Origin: Heloderma charlesbogerti
Taxonomy: Eukaryota; Chordata; Lepidosauria; Squamata; Helodermatidae
NCBI GenBank assembly: GCA_026122225.1
Contig: JANEZZ010002205.1
Coordinates: forward strand, 248,001-312,000
Direction: 5' to 3'
DNA length: 64,000 bases
The notes under the pieces are model-generated. The model saw only the letters and a program-made list of their open reading frames with translations. It searched no databases and was not told the DNA's origin. Below, one piece after another: positions 1-11,400 of the stretch. The translations under genes and the position numbers were made by a program. How positions within the stretch are numbered: position 1 is the first letter of the stretch; each line of letters opens with the position of its first letter.

Positions 1-70
1 CCAAGCTCTGCCGAGCTTGCTTGCTTGCTTTATTACATTTCTATATCACCCAATAGCCACAGCTCTCTTC
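1..70 (-). repeat. L2-type LINE 3' tail fragment
   Basis: The stretch reading 'atatcacccaatagccacagctctct' in the + direction is the reverse complement of the 3' end of L2-like LINEs (the phrase about a gene-like 'cccagagagctttggctattggg' end). The same piece recurs at about 45.4 and 52.45 kb. Only the tail is present. Confidence 0.5.
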
Positions 71-145
71 TGTTGCAATCAATGAGATGCAAAAGCACTG
101 CACTTTGGCTGAATTATGCCCTGTGTCAGAAAATGATGACACAAC

Positions 146-330
146 ATGCTAAATGACCATAAGAATGTAACAAGAGTCCTGCTGGATCAGACCAAAGTCC
201 TATCCAGCCCAGCATCCTGTTTCCTACAGTGGCCAAACAGATGCCTCTGGGAAGCCCGGAAGGAGGACATGAGCACAATAGCCCTTGCCTGCTATTGTTC
301 GCTAGTGGCTGGTATTAAGCATGTGCCGTT
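146..330 (-). repeat. CR1 LINE 3'-end fragment
   Basis: Contains the reverse complement of the common CR1 3' end: 'gctggatcagaccaaagtcc', 'cagtggccaaacagatgcct', 'aggaggacatgagcacaata'. The open frame across it is a repeat artefact. Confidence 0.65.
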
Positions 331-960
331 GCGTTTAACGGAGTGGGGATGGATGGGTTGGTCAGTCTTGGTCTCACTGGGAATGTCGATCTTTTTAGGT
401 CAAGCTTGTCCCGTCCCATTTCCACACAAGCTTGTAATTTTAAAAAAGAAAGAAATCCACACAGAAACTCAGAATTCGTTTGTGCATGTTTAAAATGCAG
501 TTCACATCACTGAAATGCAGTGTTGTGTGCTCTTTTCCCTATGAGTTGCCTTTCTGTGTGCCTTTTTCTCCAACATGACCTGCCTTGGAAACCTTGCCAA
601 AATGCAGATTTCAGAATGCAACTCTGAGCATCTCTACACCAGCCTAAAATCCCACATTTAAAACGGGGCTTTCTGCTTCTGTTTTAAATGCAGGATCACA
701 ACAGACTCCCTTTACACTCACTCCCCCCCACTTTTCCTCCTCCTTTCCCCACTTATCTGAGCCTTCCATATGTTTCATTATGCAGCCGCTAGATGGCGCT
801 GTGGTCTAGCTCCTCTTATTGTGGGTTTTCCTTTTTCATGAGGGATCTCAAGCACTTTAATTTGATAGCTCATTATCTTCAATCTTTTTTTCTTTTTCTT
901 TTTAAATGGAATAAAGGTCATTCCGTGCTGGAGATGCCCTGGAGGTTGACAACATCATCT
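331..960. other. No recognised feature
   Basis: I see no gene-like exon, RNA gene or clear repeat. A short pyrimidine-rich stretch lies at 715-765. Confidence 0.4.
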
Positions 961-999
961 AAAGGACCCACAAACTTCCTTGAGTAACCAATCTCAACA

Positions 1000-1135
1000 G
1001 CAGGATAAAAGCCCTCTGTCTTGCCTTGCTGAAAGGCTCTGGAAGTGCACATTTGGTAAACTGAGTTCTTAATGATATAGGGTGGGATACAAATGTAATA
1101 ATAATAAATAAATAAATAAGATCAGTTAAAAAATA
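1000..1135 (+). repeat. L2-like LINE tail with AATA-rich end
   Basis: The phrase 'atgatatagggtgggatacaaatgtaataataataaataaata' matches, piece by piece, the end of the L2-like 3' ends seen at about 48.1 kb ('aatgatataaggtgggatagaaa'). It is a short truncated copy. Confidence 0.45.
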
Positions 1136-1304
1136 AATAAAGACCTTCAACAGACTAGATTTCTCACCCATCCCTACAGACCTGGTGTACAACCACTTAG
1201 CAATGCGTCCACACCACACCAATGAAATGCCTGGGTGGGATGGGTGCGGGATGCAGCCACAGAAGTCTACCGTCTCGAACGTTTTCTTACATAGCACCTT
1301 CTGC

Positions 1305-1440
1305 AATGGCAGCCTTTTCCAACCAAAGTCCCTCCAGATGTGTTGGCCTACAACTTTCATCAGCCCTGACCAGCATGACCAATGGTCAGGGATGCTGGAA
1401 TTTGTAGACCAGAACATCTGGAAGGGCCCAGGGTGGGGAA
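1305..1440. repeat. About 130-bp imperfect palindromic repeat (copy 1)
   Basis: The left half (…tccagatgtgttggcctac…) pairs with the right half (…gtagaccagaacatctgga…) around the centre 'gaccagcatgaccaatggtc'. The same sequence recurs at 11.0, 16.7 and 32.2 kb and as pieces elsewhere. It looks like a foldback MITE-type repeat. Confidence 0.6.
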
Positions 1441-2150
1441 GTCTGTGTTAAGGTCTGGGGATACACTGCATTATTTTGTACTAGTCCCCACTTGTATATA
1501 CTATAGTATATACCTGCTTGAGGAAGCCTGCTGTAATAGCCTTACCTTGCTTCCTGTAGTGTGTACGCAAGCAAGGGTGCAGGACTATAGTTTCCAAGAG
1601 CCACAGTTTGTGGCAGTTAGGGGCTGGGACACAAGAAGGTTCCTCTTTCTGCTGATATATGCACCAGTCAGGCCTTGTTCCACATGATAAATGAGAACTA
1701 TAAATTTGTTTTTAAACAGTTACTGTGTGAGTCAAAGTGACAACCAGACCTGTAAACAGGTGTGTCTGGAGCTCAGAAGAGAGAAAAGTTATCAGGCTCT
1801 CAGCACTCCTTATCTAAAGATCATTGTGTGTAAGAGGAATTCACTTCAGCTTTTGGGCAGAGGGACGGTGTCATTTCTTATTGTTTGTAGAGTTTTTTTG
1901 TATTCTGTTTTTGTTCTATAGCTTTTAGAGTCACTGGGTACTATTCTATGGTGCCCATGTACTTGTGGGAGCTGCTGTGGGCACAATAGGGCTTTCACAC
2001 TTCTAAAAATAACCTGAAACAAGTGGAAATGCTTCTTTCAGGAGTGGGGCACATCAGAGGAGCTCACAGAATGGAGATCCACTGACTTGCCTTGCTCCAG
2101 AAATGGGGCCCTTATCCGGGAGTCCCCGCCAAAGGACGTGAGCCTTTTTC
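1441..2150. other. No recognised feature
   Basis: No exon-like or repeat signature recognised. A small AT palindrome (tatatactatagtatata) lies near 1495-1512. Confidence 0.35.
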
Positions 2151-2214
2151 ATAGGAAACCCACCGAAGTGCAAATAGTAATACAGTGTGAAATAGTAGAT
2201 CTTGGGGCTATCCG

Positions 2215-3575
2215 ATGAAATTGATTGGCAGGAGATTCAATTCTAGGAATCAAAAATGAGACTCTTAATATCATACTGTCCCTATACAAATCTATAGGGT
2301 GTGACCACACTTGGAATACTGTGTAGAGTTCTGGTCATCACTGCTCAAAAAGGATATTGTAGAGCTGGAAAAGGTGCAGAAAGGGCTAGCAAAATGATCA
2401 AGGGGCAACCCCACTATGAGAAAAGATCTTAACATCTGGGACTGCTTAGCATAGAAAAATGGTGAGTAAAGGCAGACATGATAGAAGTGTTTAAAGTGAA
2501 GCATCATGTGTATAAAGTGGATAGGGAGATGCTTTTTTTCCCCTAATACCAGAAGCTGATTGGTGAGAAATTCAGGACAGATCAAAGGAAGGGCTTCTTC
2601 ACACAGCACACAGTTAAGCTATGGAATTTGCTACCACAAGACATAGTGATGGCCACCAATTTGGATGGCTTTAAAAGGGGATTGGGAAAATTCATGAAGG
2701 ATAAGGCTATTGATGGCTACTAGTCTGATGGCTATATGCTACCTCCAGGATCAGAGGGTGCTGGATCAGACCTAAGAGGATGCTGTTGTTGTGCTATTGT
2801 GGGAACAGGATGCTGGATTAGATAGGCATTTGATGTTGATCAGGGGAGGGGGTCGGGGATGGCCTGAGACCCTTCAGATGGTGTTGCACTCAATGAGCCC
2901 CATCCAGCATGGCCAATGGTCAGAGGTGATAGAGGCTGGAGTCCAACAACATCCAGAGGGCCACAGGTTTCCCACCCAGTCTTGATCCAGCAGGGCTCTT
3001 CTTATGTTCTTATATTCACACTCCAAAATACTTCACCACCTTGTGTAATGTTTTCCCCAAAGAATACTAGAGAAAAGCACACACAAATTTGCTACCATGA
3101 GACATTGTGATGGCCACCAACATGGAAGGCTTTAAAATGGGTTGGATACATTTGTGGAGGAGGAGAAGGCTATTGATGGCTCCTAATCATGGTGGTTATA
3201 TAGAACTTCTATGTTCAGAGACCCTGAATAAGAGTAAGGGGTAGGATGGGCAGGGACAACAGCATGGAAGATCTGCTGGCCTTCTTGCCCTGCTTGTGGA
3301 CTTCCAAGAGGCATCTATGGTCATCTAATCTAGGAAACATTAGGTGGACCTTTGGTTTGACCCAGCAGGGATCTTCTTCTATTAATTAATTGCCCTGATA
3401 GAATAGAAACATTTGAAAGCAGTCCATGTAGCTAGAGAAGATCAGTAGGAGGATGCTGTTGTGTTCATGTCCTGCTTGTGGGCTTCCCAGAGGCATCTGG
3501 CTGGCCAGTGTGGGAAACATGGCAATGGACTAAATTGACCTTTGGCTTGATCCAGCAGTGGTATTTCTATTGTAT
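2215..3575 (+). repeat. Mosaic of CR1 LINE 3' ends
   Basis: Successive pieces carry the CR1 3' phrases: 'ggaatactgtgtagagttctgg' (2311), 'gatggccaccaatttggatgg' (2650), again 'gtgatggccaccaacatgga' (3108) and 'cctgcttgtgggcttcccagaggcatc' (3470). A piece of the palindromic repeat family lies at about 2868-2975. The repetition of the same 3' segment means at least two nested or adjacent copies. Confidence 0.65.
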
Positions 3576-4248
3576 TGGGAATGCCTAAAGGATAGTTCTT
3601 TCTGAACTCACAGGAGACCATGTGACCTCACCCTCTCCAATAGGCATTTAGGAAGATCTCCCAGCTGGAGAAGAGTCCTGGGCAAGTGCATGGTTTAAAA
3701 AAGAAGATGAAGAAGAAGGCTTCCCCAAGAATTGCTTACACTTAGAAAAGATATGTGGAAACTGCCCCACCCAAAGGAGAAAATTCTCTGAAATTCTCTC
3801 CCCTCCCTGAGAAAGAGGCAGAAAAAAACTATGCCTCTTTCTCAGGAAGAGAAAAAGTTCCCGAAAATAGGGGGCAGGATTCAGCACAGCACTAAAATAA
3901 AGGCTCTTGTGACTGGTAAGGTGGCTGTTGGACTTCACCCGGATTCCAAAGGACAACAGGTTCAAAGGTGGGCTATTGTGTTGCACCATAAAAAATACAA
4001 TTTAGGTTCCTTTCATAAGAAGCTGGTGTCTGCGCTACAGTGGAAGCTGGAAAACATCTCTGAAATTCTGTTACAAGAAGTGTGAGCAGCGTTTGTGCAG
4101 TAATTCTCAACAACCCAATGTGGAGTCAGTACACACCAGCTTCCCTGGCGTGAAATGACAGAGGTTTGAAATGGACCAACATGACGGGGGTAGGCTCGCC
4201 TGTTTTCATTTTCCTCGGCAGGTCAGTCCATGCAATCCTGCAACCCTG
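3576..4248. other. Mostly unclassified; MITE-like piece at about 3640-3895
   Basis: 3770-3895 carries 'ttctctgaaattctctcccctcc' and ends 'cagcacagcacta', like the element at 25461-25706, so it may be a degraded relative. No target duplication was found. The rest is unrecognised. Confidence 0.3.
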
Positions 4249-4256
4249 CTTAATTA

Positions 4257-5034
4257 TAGGGCTGTGTACCACTTCGGCCTGAATCCTGAGCTCCAAGTTG
4301 AAGCAGGGCACTTCGGGCCTCTTCGGGCCGCCTCCAAAGCAAGGCAGAGGGGACCTGAAGTGGCCCGGAGCAAAGCGGGTCACTCCGAAGCACTTCAGTG
4401 TGCTTTGGCGTGATCTGGAAGCCCAGCCACCACGCTGCTGCCGCTGCTGCCTCAGCTGCCGCAGCTGCCGCAGCCCTCAGCTCCTTTCCTGGGTCCTAGG
4501 GATGCATGCCAGCAGCCGTCTTGATGTTCTGGGGGTGGGGCGAACCATTTTTTAAAATGGCAGCTCCCTGTATTTCTGGAAATACAGGAAATCGCCATTT
4601 TAAGAAATGGCTCTCCCCATCCCTCAGAACAACATGACAGCTGCTGGCACGCATCCAGAGGGCCCAGGAGCTGATAGCGGTAGCAGCTCCCCTGGTGGCA
4701 CCGGCGGTGGTGACTCCCTTGGCGGCCACCAGTGGTAGCAGCAAATCCCGCCAGCAGTGGTTCCCCTGGCAGCAGCGGCAGCAGCGGCAGCTCCCGCAGC
4801 AGCGGCTCCCGCAGCGGCACCCCCCCCCCCGGAATAAGGGCCCAGATAAGGATCTGGGAGCTGGGTGGCATGTTGGGGGGGGCCGAAGCAAGATTTGGAT
4901 GTCCAAATCCGGCTTCAGCTTCATAGGCCAAAGTGAGTTGGGGGCCCCCCAAATCAGCCCGAGCCAGATCGGGCCTGACTCAGAATCCCTGAAGCGGCCT
5001 CCGAGTTGGATTGGGGGGTCCATGCACAGCCCTA
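4257..5034. mobile_element. hAT-like non-autonomous element (TAGGGCTG ends)
   Basis: Begins TAGGGCTGTG and ends with the inverse CAGCCCTA. It is flanked by a perfect 8-bp duplication CTTAATTA (4249-4256 and 5035-5042). The interior is GC-rich with CAG/CGG-type low-complexity runs that create long but meaningless Ser/Gly/Pro open frames. An 8-bp duplication plus short terminal inverted repeats fits the hAT superfamily; no transposase is present. Confidence 0.8.
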
Positions 5035-5334
5035 CTTAATTAAGCAGGAGTTGGTCAGCAGCCAGCAGGGTTAGTCCTTGAGTGATTTCTCTGCCCTTGG
5101 GGTGTTGGACTCGTCTATCAACCACCTGCCATCTGTCTCATCCCAGCTGGGATATAGCGAGTGACAGCCATAAACTGAAGCAGCCTTCTGCCAAGCCATT
5201 GTAAAATTACAAGGACGTCGTTATCTTCTTGGTGGAGTCATTTTCCCGTGGGTTGACACTTAGTCATCTGGGTTATCACTTTACAATTTGACAAAGGGGC
5301 TGTAAATCGTCCCAGCCAGTGCCATGATACCCTA

Positions 5335-5347
5335 GTTACACAATAAC
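5335..5347 (+). promoter_or_regulatory. HNF1-like site of the guanylin promoter
   Basis: GTTACACAATAAC matches the HNF1 palindrome GTTAATNATTAAC at 10 of 12 fixed positions. It lies about 90 bp before the start codon. HNF1 control of guanylin transcription is established in mammals; its use here is inferred. Confidence 0.6.
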
Positions 5348-5358
5348 TAGAAGGTGTC

Positions 5359-5367
5359 CTTTAAAAA
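5359..5367 (+). promoter_or_regulatory. TATA-like box of the guanylin gene
   Basis: TTTAAAAAT lies about 60 bp before the start codon and 12 bp downstream of the HNF1-like site. Transcription would start near 5390 and leave a short 5' leader, as usual for this gene family. Confidence 0.45.
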
Positions 5368-5425
5368 TCCGCTGTTGTTGCTCTCTAGCCAAAGATCCCA
5401 GTGAGACCCAGAGTCTTCGCTCACC

Positions 5426-5497
5426 ATGAACGCTTTCCTGACAGTGACAATCTGCTTGTGTGCACTGGCCTCGCTCTCCAGTGGGATCACAGTCAAG
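5426..5497 (+). CDS. GUCA2A: Guanylin exon 1 (signal peptide)
   Basis: 24 codons from ATG in the context caccATGA to AAG|gtaagc. They encode a hydrophobic signal peptide ending near SSGITVK. The donor is phase 0. The short open frame running on past the donor is intronic. Confidence 0.9.
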
Positions 5498-8400
5498 GTA
5501 AGCTTCCCAGCATCCTCCCAGGAGGGTTATGCTGTCTTATGCCATCACCTTTGCAGCGGTGGGGAGGTGGGGATGTTAGGAGCACCTGCTTTGCATGCAG
5601 AAGCTCCCAGGTTCAAACCTTGGCAACTCCAACTTGGGAACAACCCCTGCCGGAAACCCTGGAGAGCAACTGGGTGTCAGTGTAAACCAAGGGTGGACAA
5701 CCTAGTGTTCTTTAGATGTTTTGGACTACCAAGTACCAGCCAGCATGGCCAGTGACTTCTTGCTGGTGCAGACAATACTGTGGTAGAGGGACCAGTGGTC
5801 TCCCACAGGATAAAGCAGCTTTGGATGTTCCTACGTTTTCAGGTACATCTGGGCAATCCACAAGCCACATCTGGCCTTGGGGGCAAAAAGGTTGTTCACC
5901 CCTGTCTTTAGGGGAGGGCTCTAGTTCAGTGGCAGAGCACACACTTTGCATACAAAAGGTCCCAGGTTCAATCCCTAGCATCTCAAGGCAGGGTTGGGAA
6001 AGACCCCTGGCCCAAATCCTGGAGATCCTCTGTCACTCAGCTTGGGCCAGTGGAGCCTGGTGGCCCAATGTCAGTGGGACAATGACTCTGCTCTGAGTTT
6101 CAGTCAGAACTAGTCAGAACTCTAAAGAAGCTATCCAAGGTGTAAAATATGTCTGCAGTAGTCCGCGGAAACATTCTACTCTAGAAGCTCACCTGACCTC
6201 AATGGGAAGTTCATTCTATGTGGAGACAGCCCTCCACACCACAACCAAGTGAACATCAGTAGGCTGTTGTATGGTAAGCAAGGCTCCCCCTCAGAACATA
6301 AAGACTGGGGCAATCTATACAAGAGATGACAGTCTCTTAAATAACCTGGAAGAAATATCTTAAATAACCTCTTAAATAATGTTAGGGCCTTATAAACCAG
6401 CAATAACATCTCAAACATTGGAAAGGGCTTTGGATTTACTTGCCAAAAGGCACGGAATGTAAAAAAAAACCTTTGTGAATATCCTTGTGAAGAGCCAGTG
6501 TGGTGTCGTGGCGAGAGTGTTGGACTGGGAGTCAGGAGATCCGGGTTTTAGTCCCAACTCGGCCATGGAAGCTCACTGGGTGACTTCGAGCCAGTCACAG
6601 ACTCTCAGCCCAACCTCCCTCACAGGGTTGTTGTTGCGAGGATAAAATGGAGGAGGAGAAAGATTATGTATGCTGCCTTGGGTTCCTTAAGGAGGAAAAA
6701 AGGCAGAATATAAATGTAATAAATAAATAAATAAATATCCTATCAAGACTAGGAATGTGCAATACCATGCCGTCTGGGTTCTCCAGGCACCCACCCAGCC
6801 CCTGCCCCCACTCACCGGTACCCAGACTGCACGTGAGCCCCTCCCACACTTGCCAAGTGGCCCACACTCACCCTGGCAGCCTCATTGAGCTCCGCGGTTG
6901 CCATTTTTTAAAAATAAAATGCCAATTGTAAAAATGCAGATTCGCAAAAATTAGCATTTCGCGCATACATGAATATGTTCCTTTGTAAAATGCGCATTTT
7001 TTGCACATACACAAATAGGTGCATTTTTGCAATTGACACTTTATTTTGCAAAAAAATGGTGACCGCAGAGTTCGGTGAGGCCACCGGGGTGAGTGCGGGC
7101 CGCTTGCCGAGTGCGGACAGGGGCTCGCCAAGTGGGGCTCAGGGGTGCGGACAGGGGGAGGGACTGCCATATTTCCAGATGAAATTGGGCATCCACACCA
7201 TCCCTAATTAAGACCGCTTGGCAACAATTGCATACACAGAATTCTAGACAGAAATCAATAAAGTCAACCCAACTTAGCGAGTTACATATTAGGAAGAAAC
7301 TTAAGGAAAACGTCTCCAACTTATCACTTTTTGTTTTCATCACTTGCAAAGCACCTTGGAGAGTTCCTTTAGGGTTCTGACTGGCTCTAGCTGAAACCCA
7401 GAGCGGATTTGCCACCCCACTGATGTCAGAGCCACCAGTTTCGACTGGCTCAGACAGTACTGAGCAAGACGGACCGATGATCTCATTCAGTATAAGACAG
7501 CAGCATCCTGTGTTCCCCCTGAGGGTTTGAAAGCAGATCGTTGGAGCCTGTGCATAGGAGGAGAACTCTTCAGCTCAAATCACACATTGTGGGAAAGATG
7601 TAGCCTGCAATTCCCTGTTTGTTTTTTCTTTACTCAAAAGGAAGTGTGGGACCCTAAGCTCTTGGGGGGGAAGGGGGTGCTGCATTCCACTGGAAGGTGG
7701 GGCCAAAGGCAAAGGGACCTAAATATCCCTCCCAACCTCCTCCCCCAGCATATTTTAGCTTAAAGTTCTTACTAGCAATTAAGCCTTAGGAGAGGCATTG
7801 CAACCTTTTCGAATGTACAACAGCCAGGAAGTCACCCAATGATGAGCAGCTGGGAGGAACAGGGTGGCACCAGGGCAAGAGAGACCTCAGAGGGCTGGAT
7901 TGGGACCCTACGTGGGCCAGATTTGGCCCCCAGGCCTGAGGTTCCCCAGCCCAACATGATCTACTCTGACAGCAGCTGTCCAGAGGCTCCTGCAAGCCCA
8001 GGTCTCTCTCAGCCCTGTTGCTTGAGCCCCTTTTAAATGCAAAATGCAAGAGGTTGAACCCGGGACCTTCCGTATGCCATCCATGCCGTTTCCCACCCGG
8101 CGATGGTGAAAAGTGAACGTATGAAGCTTCCCTTGAAATAAGTCAGACCCACAATGGTCCATTTAGCCCAGGACTCTGTGCTTTGGCTGGGTCTTCAGGG
8201 GCTCATGTAGCGCTCTGCTGAAAATTCCTCCCACATGTTTTTCGACCGTTCTCCTTCCACTTGATAGAAGAGACATTGCTTTCTCTTCTATCAAATTGTA
8301 AATTCAGCAACAAGAAAAAACAACCCCCCCCAAAGGTACAAAAAGGGGGAAAGGGGAGTGTTAAAAAAAAAGAAAAAGGAAATATACAGTATAACTACAG

Positions 8401-11400
8401 GCTTTAGAAGTCTCCGTTTCAGTTATTACCACATTCTAGAAAAAGTAGATTATACATAAACATCAATAAAAGCAGACCAGACGTACATATCTAGATCCAT
8501 TCATGAGAGGTGCCTATATACTAGCCTTTCAAAAGTTGCTAATGTTATTAGGTCTTCAGTCCATCACATTATCCGAGGTGAGCATATCCTTCTGGAGTAT
8601 CAGTCTTTTGTGGGTCATGGAAAACCATTTATGCTGGCCATGTGCTAACTTCCAGGAAGCAGGTAAATAGTTTAAAAGGACATGCACATCAGGAAATATT
8701 TAAGTGTGTTCCAAGCCTAAATTTATCCATGTGTTAATGTCCTCCCTAAAAGAGGCAACTGTTGGGCATTTCAAAAACATGTGATTAAATCCATTCATTT
8801 ATTTATTGCATTTATATCCCGCCTTTTTTCCTCTTGCGAGGAACCCAAAGCGGCTTACGTTATCCTCCTCCTCTTCTTTTTAGCCTCACAACAACAACCC
8901 TGTGAGGTAGGTTGGGCTGAGAGTCTGTGCCTGGCCCAAAGTCACCCAGTGAGCTTCCGTGTCCGAGTGGGAAACCCAGATCTCCCGGCTCCCAGTCCAA
9001 CACCCTCACCACTGCATTAAATGCATTACACCAGTTCTTGGAGGGCCACTCCACCATCCCATTGCTCACCCAGGCTGTGCTCCTGTATCTCTGATTGCCC
9101 ATAATATATCATGTGAACTGCTGCCGGCATGAGGGAGCCAACCCTGCTTTTGTTCCTGTACAGGTGGGGGAGTTCTCAGTCTCTTGGGAGTCAGTGAAGC
9201 AACTGAAGAACCTCCTGGATGTGACACCCAAGAACCCAAACATGCATAGAAGCATCTCATTGTCTGTGTGTGACAACCCACAGCTTCCTGTAGAGTTCAG
9301 ACCGCTTTGTGCCACCCCCAAAGCAGCCACCCTGCTCCGAGAACTAGGTAAGTGTCCATAGTCTGGTTGTGTCATGGCCAAGAGAAGACAGCAGAATTCC
9401 TCTGAATTGCTAAGCCGGCCCCAAGCCTCTTTTCTGGGGCCTTGCCTCTATTCCACAATGCCCTGAGTATCCATTGATGTCAATGGAAGAATTCTTTCTT
9501 AGCTTAATTGCCATGCAGGATGTGATTTTCAAGGGGGATTGCTTTTCCTCCCCTTATGCTAGAACACCCCCCCCCTCCAAAAAAAAATCCCATTCCCTGC
9601 ATGGCAATTAAGATTAGGGAAACAAAGAAAAACTTTACATTGGTATTAATGGAAGCTTTTGGTCTGAGCTTTATTGCATGAGGAGGGGGCAATTTTCTTC
9701 CAGTGGGGGAAAAGACAGAAGACAGATAAGACAGAAGTAGAATCATAGAATCATAGAATAGTAGGGTTGGAAGGGGCATATAAGACCATCAAGTCCAGCC
9801 CCCTGCTCAGTGCAGGAATCTAACTCAAAGCATCCCTGACAGATGGATGTCCAGCCTTGTCTTGAATGCCTCCAGTGTGGGAGCGCCCACCACCTACCTA
9901 GGGAATGGGTTCCATTGTCATGTTGCCCTAACAGTCAGGAAGTTTTTTCCTGATGTTCAGCCGGAACCTGGCGTCCTGTCACTTGAGCCCATGATTCCTT
10001 GTCCTGCACTCTGGGATGATCGAGAAGAGATCCTGGCCTTCCTCTCTGTGACAACCTTTCAAGGACTTGAAGAGTGCTATCCTATCTCCCCTCAGTCTTC
10101 TCTTCTCAAGGATCAACATGCCCAGTTCTTTCCATCTCTCCTCATAGGGCTTTGTTTCCAGTCCCCCAATTATCTTTGCTGTCCTCCTCTGAACCCTCTC
10201 CATTTTGTCTGCATCCTTCTTAAAGTGTGGTGCCCAGAACTGGACACAGTACTCCAGAAGAGGCCTAACCAGTGCTGAGTAGAAGGGAACTAGTACTTCC
10301 CGGGATTTGGAAGCTATGCTTCTATTAATGCAGCCCAAAAGAGCATTTGCCTTTTTTTGTAGCCACATCACATGGTTGGCTCATATTCAGCTTGTGATCT
10401 CCACAATTCCAAGATCCTTTTCACTTGTAGTAGGGAGAGGAATGGCAAGAGATTTCAAATTAATTGTTATTAAAGAGATATTACTGATTTGGGATGATCT
10501 AGCATGGGATGCCAATTAATGAAAGAATGCATTTTATCTGAGGTGATTTCGATGTGAAATTCATTGGCTGTCTTTGCCACCTGTGAAACTGAAAGAAATC
10601 CTAGTAATTATTTCTAAATCTGCATAGGTAGATATAAACTAGCACACACACATATTATGCAGATTGTGCCCCATGGGCATGACCCCGAATCTTTTCACTG
10701 TCCAGCAAACACCGTTGCCCCCCTACCTTTAATAGTTGGAGCACAGAGGCAAATTCCAGATGGGTGGCTGAACTAGTCTGTAGTAGGGAAAACAATTCGA
10801 GCTATGCCGGAAATTTCTACCTGCCAATGGGGAGCCTTTCCTGTAAGAAACAGTTGAGAATTTCTCCTTCCCTTGGAGAAATCCGGTGAAAATTATCTCC
10901 CAGATTTCTCTGCCCACAAATAAGGTGGAGAATTTTGAGAGGTCATCTGCGCACAGCTCTAAAAACAACAGAATCCTTCAGTACCTTAATACAGCCTTTC
11001 CCAGACTGGTACCCTCCAGATGTTTAGGACTATAACTTCCAGCATTCCTGACTGTTGGCTGTGCTGGCTGGGGCTGAGTTGAAGTCCGAAACATCTGGAG
11101 GACACAAGGTTGGACAAGACCCCCTTAGCATTTAGCAAATGTATTATAGCATAAGCTGGTTGCCCAAGCTAAAGCCTGCTTTGTCAGATGCAAGAAACGA
11201 TGATCCGGATGCAGGAAATAAATTTCCTTTCATCCACAGCTCTTTCAGGAATAGCAGCCCCTTTCTCCTCCTTTGCATCTGGTCACTGCATGTTTATCAG
11301 CTTCTCCAGTGGATGGCCTGCAGTGGCAAGCCATCTGCTCTAATGCGAAACATCAGGGGAATGTAATGTTTTGCAATCAATTATCAAACACTAGGTGTCC

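Larger units (their letters stand above)
6095..7440. repeat. Arms of a foldback repeat split by later insertions
   Basis: 'cagaactctaaagaagctatccaagg' (6112-6140) pairs with the inverse arm 'ccttggagagttcctttagggttctg' (7352-7380). The same two arms lie close together at 62086-62250. The SINE (6490-6740) and hAT-like element (6750-7206) would have inserted between them. Confidence 0.4.

Noticed and set aside
4298..5039. Long Ser/Gly/Pro and Gln/Arg-rich open frames on both strands
   Set aside because: They arise from CAG/CGG-type low complexity inside the hAT-like element at 4257-5034.
9847..10278. 143-residue + open frame
   Set aside because: It is the antisense of a CR1 reverse transcriptase fragment.
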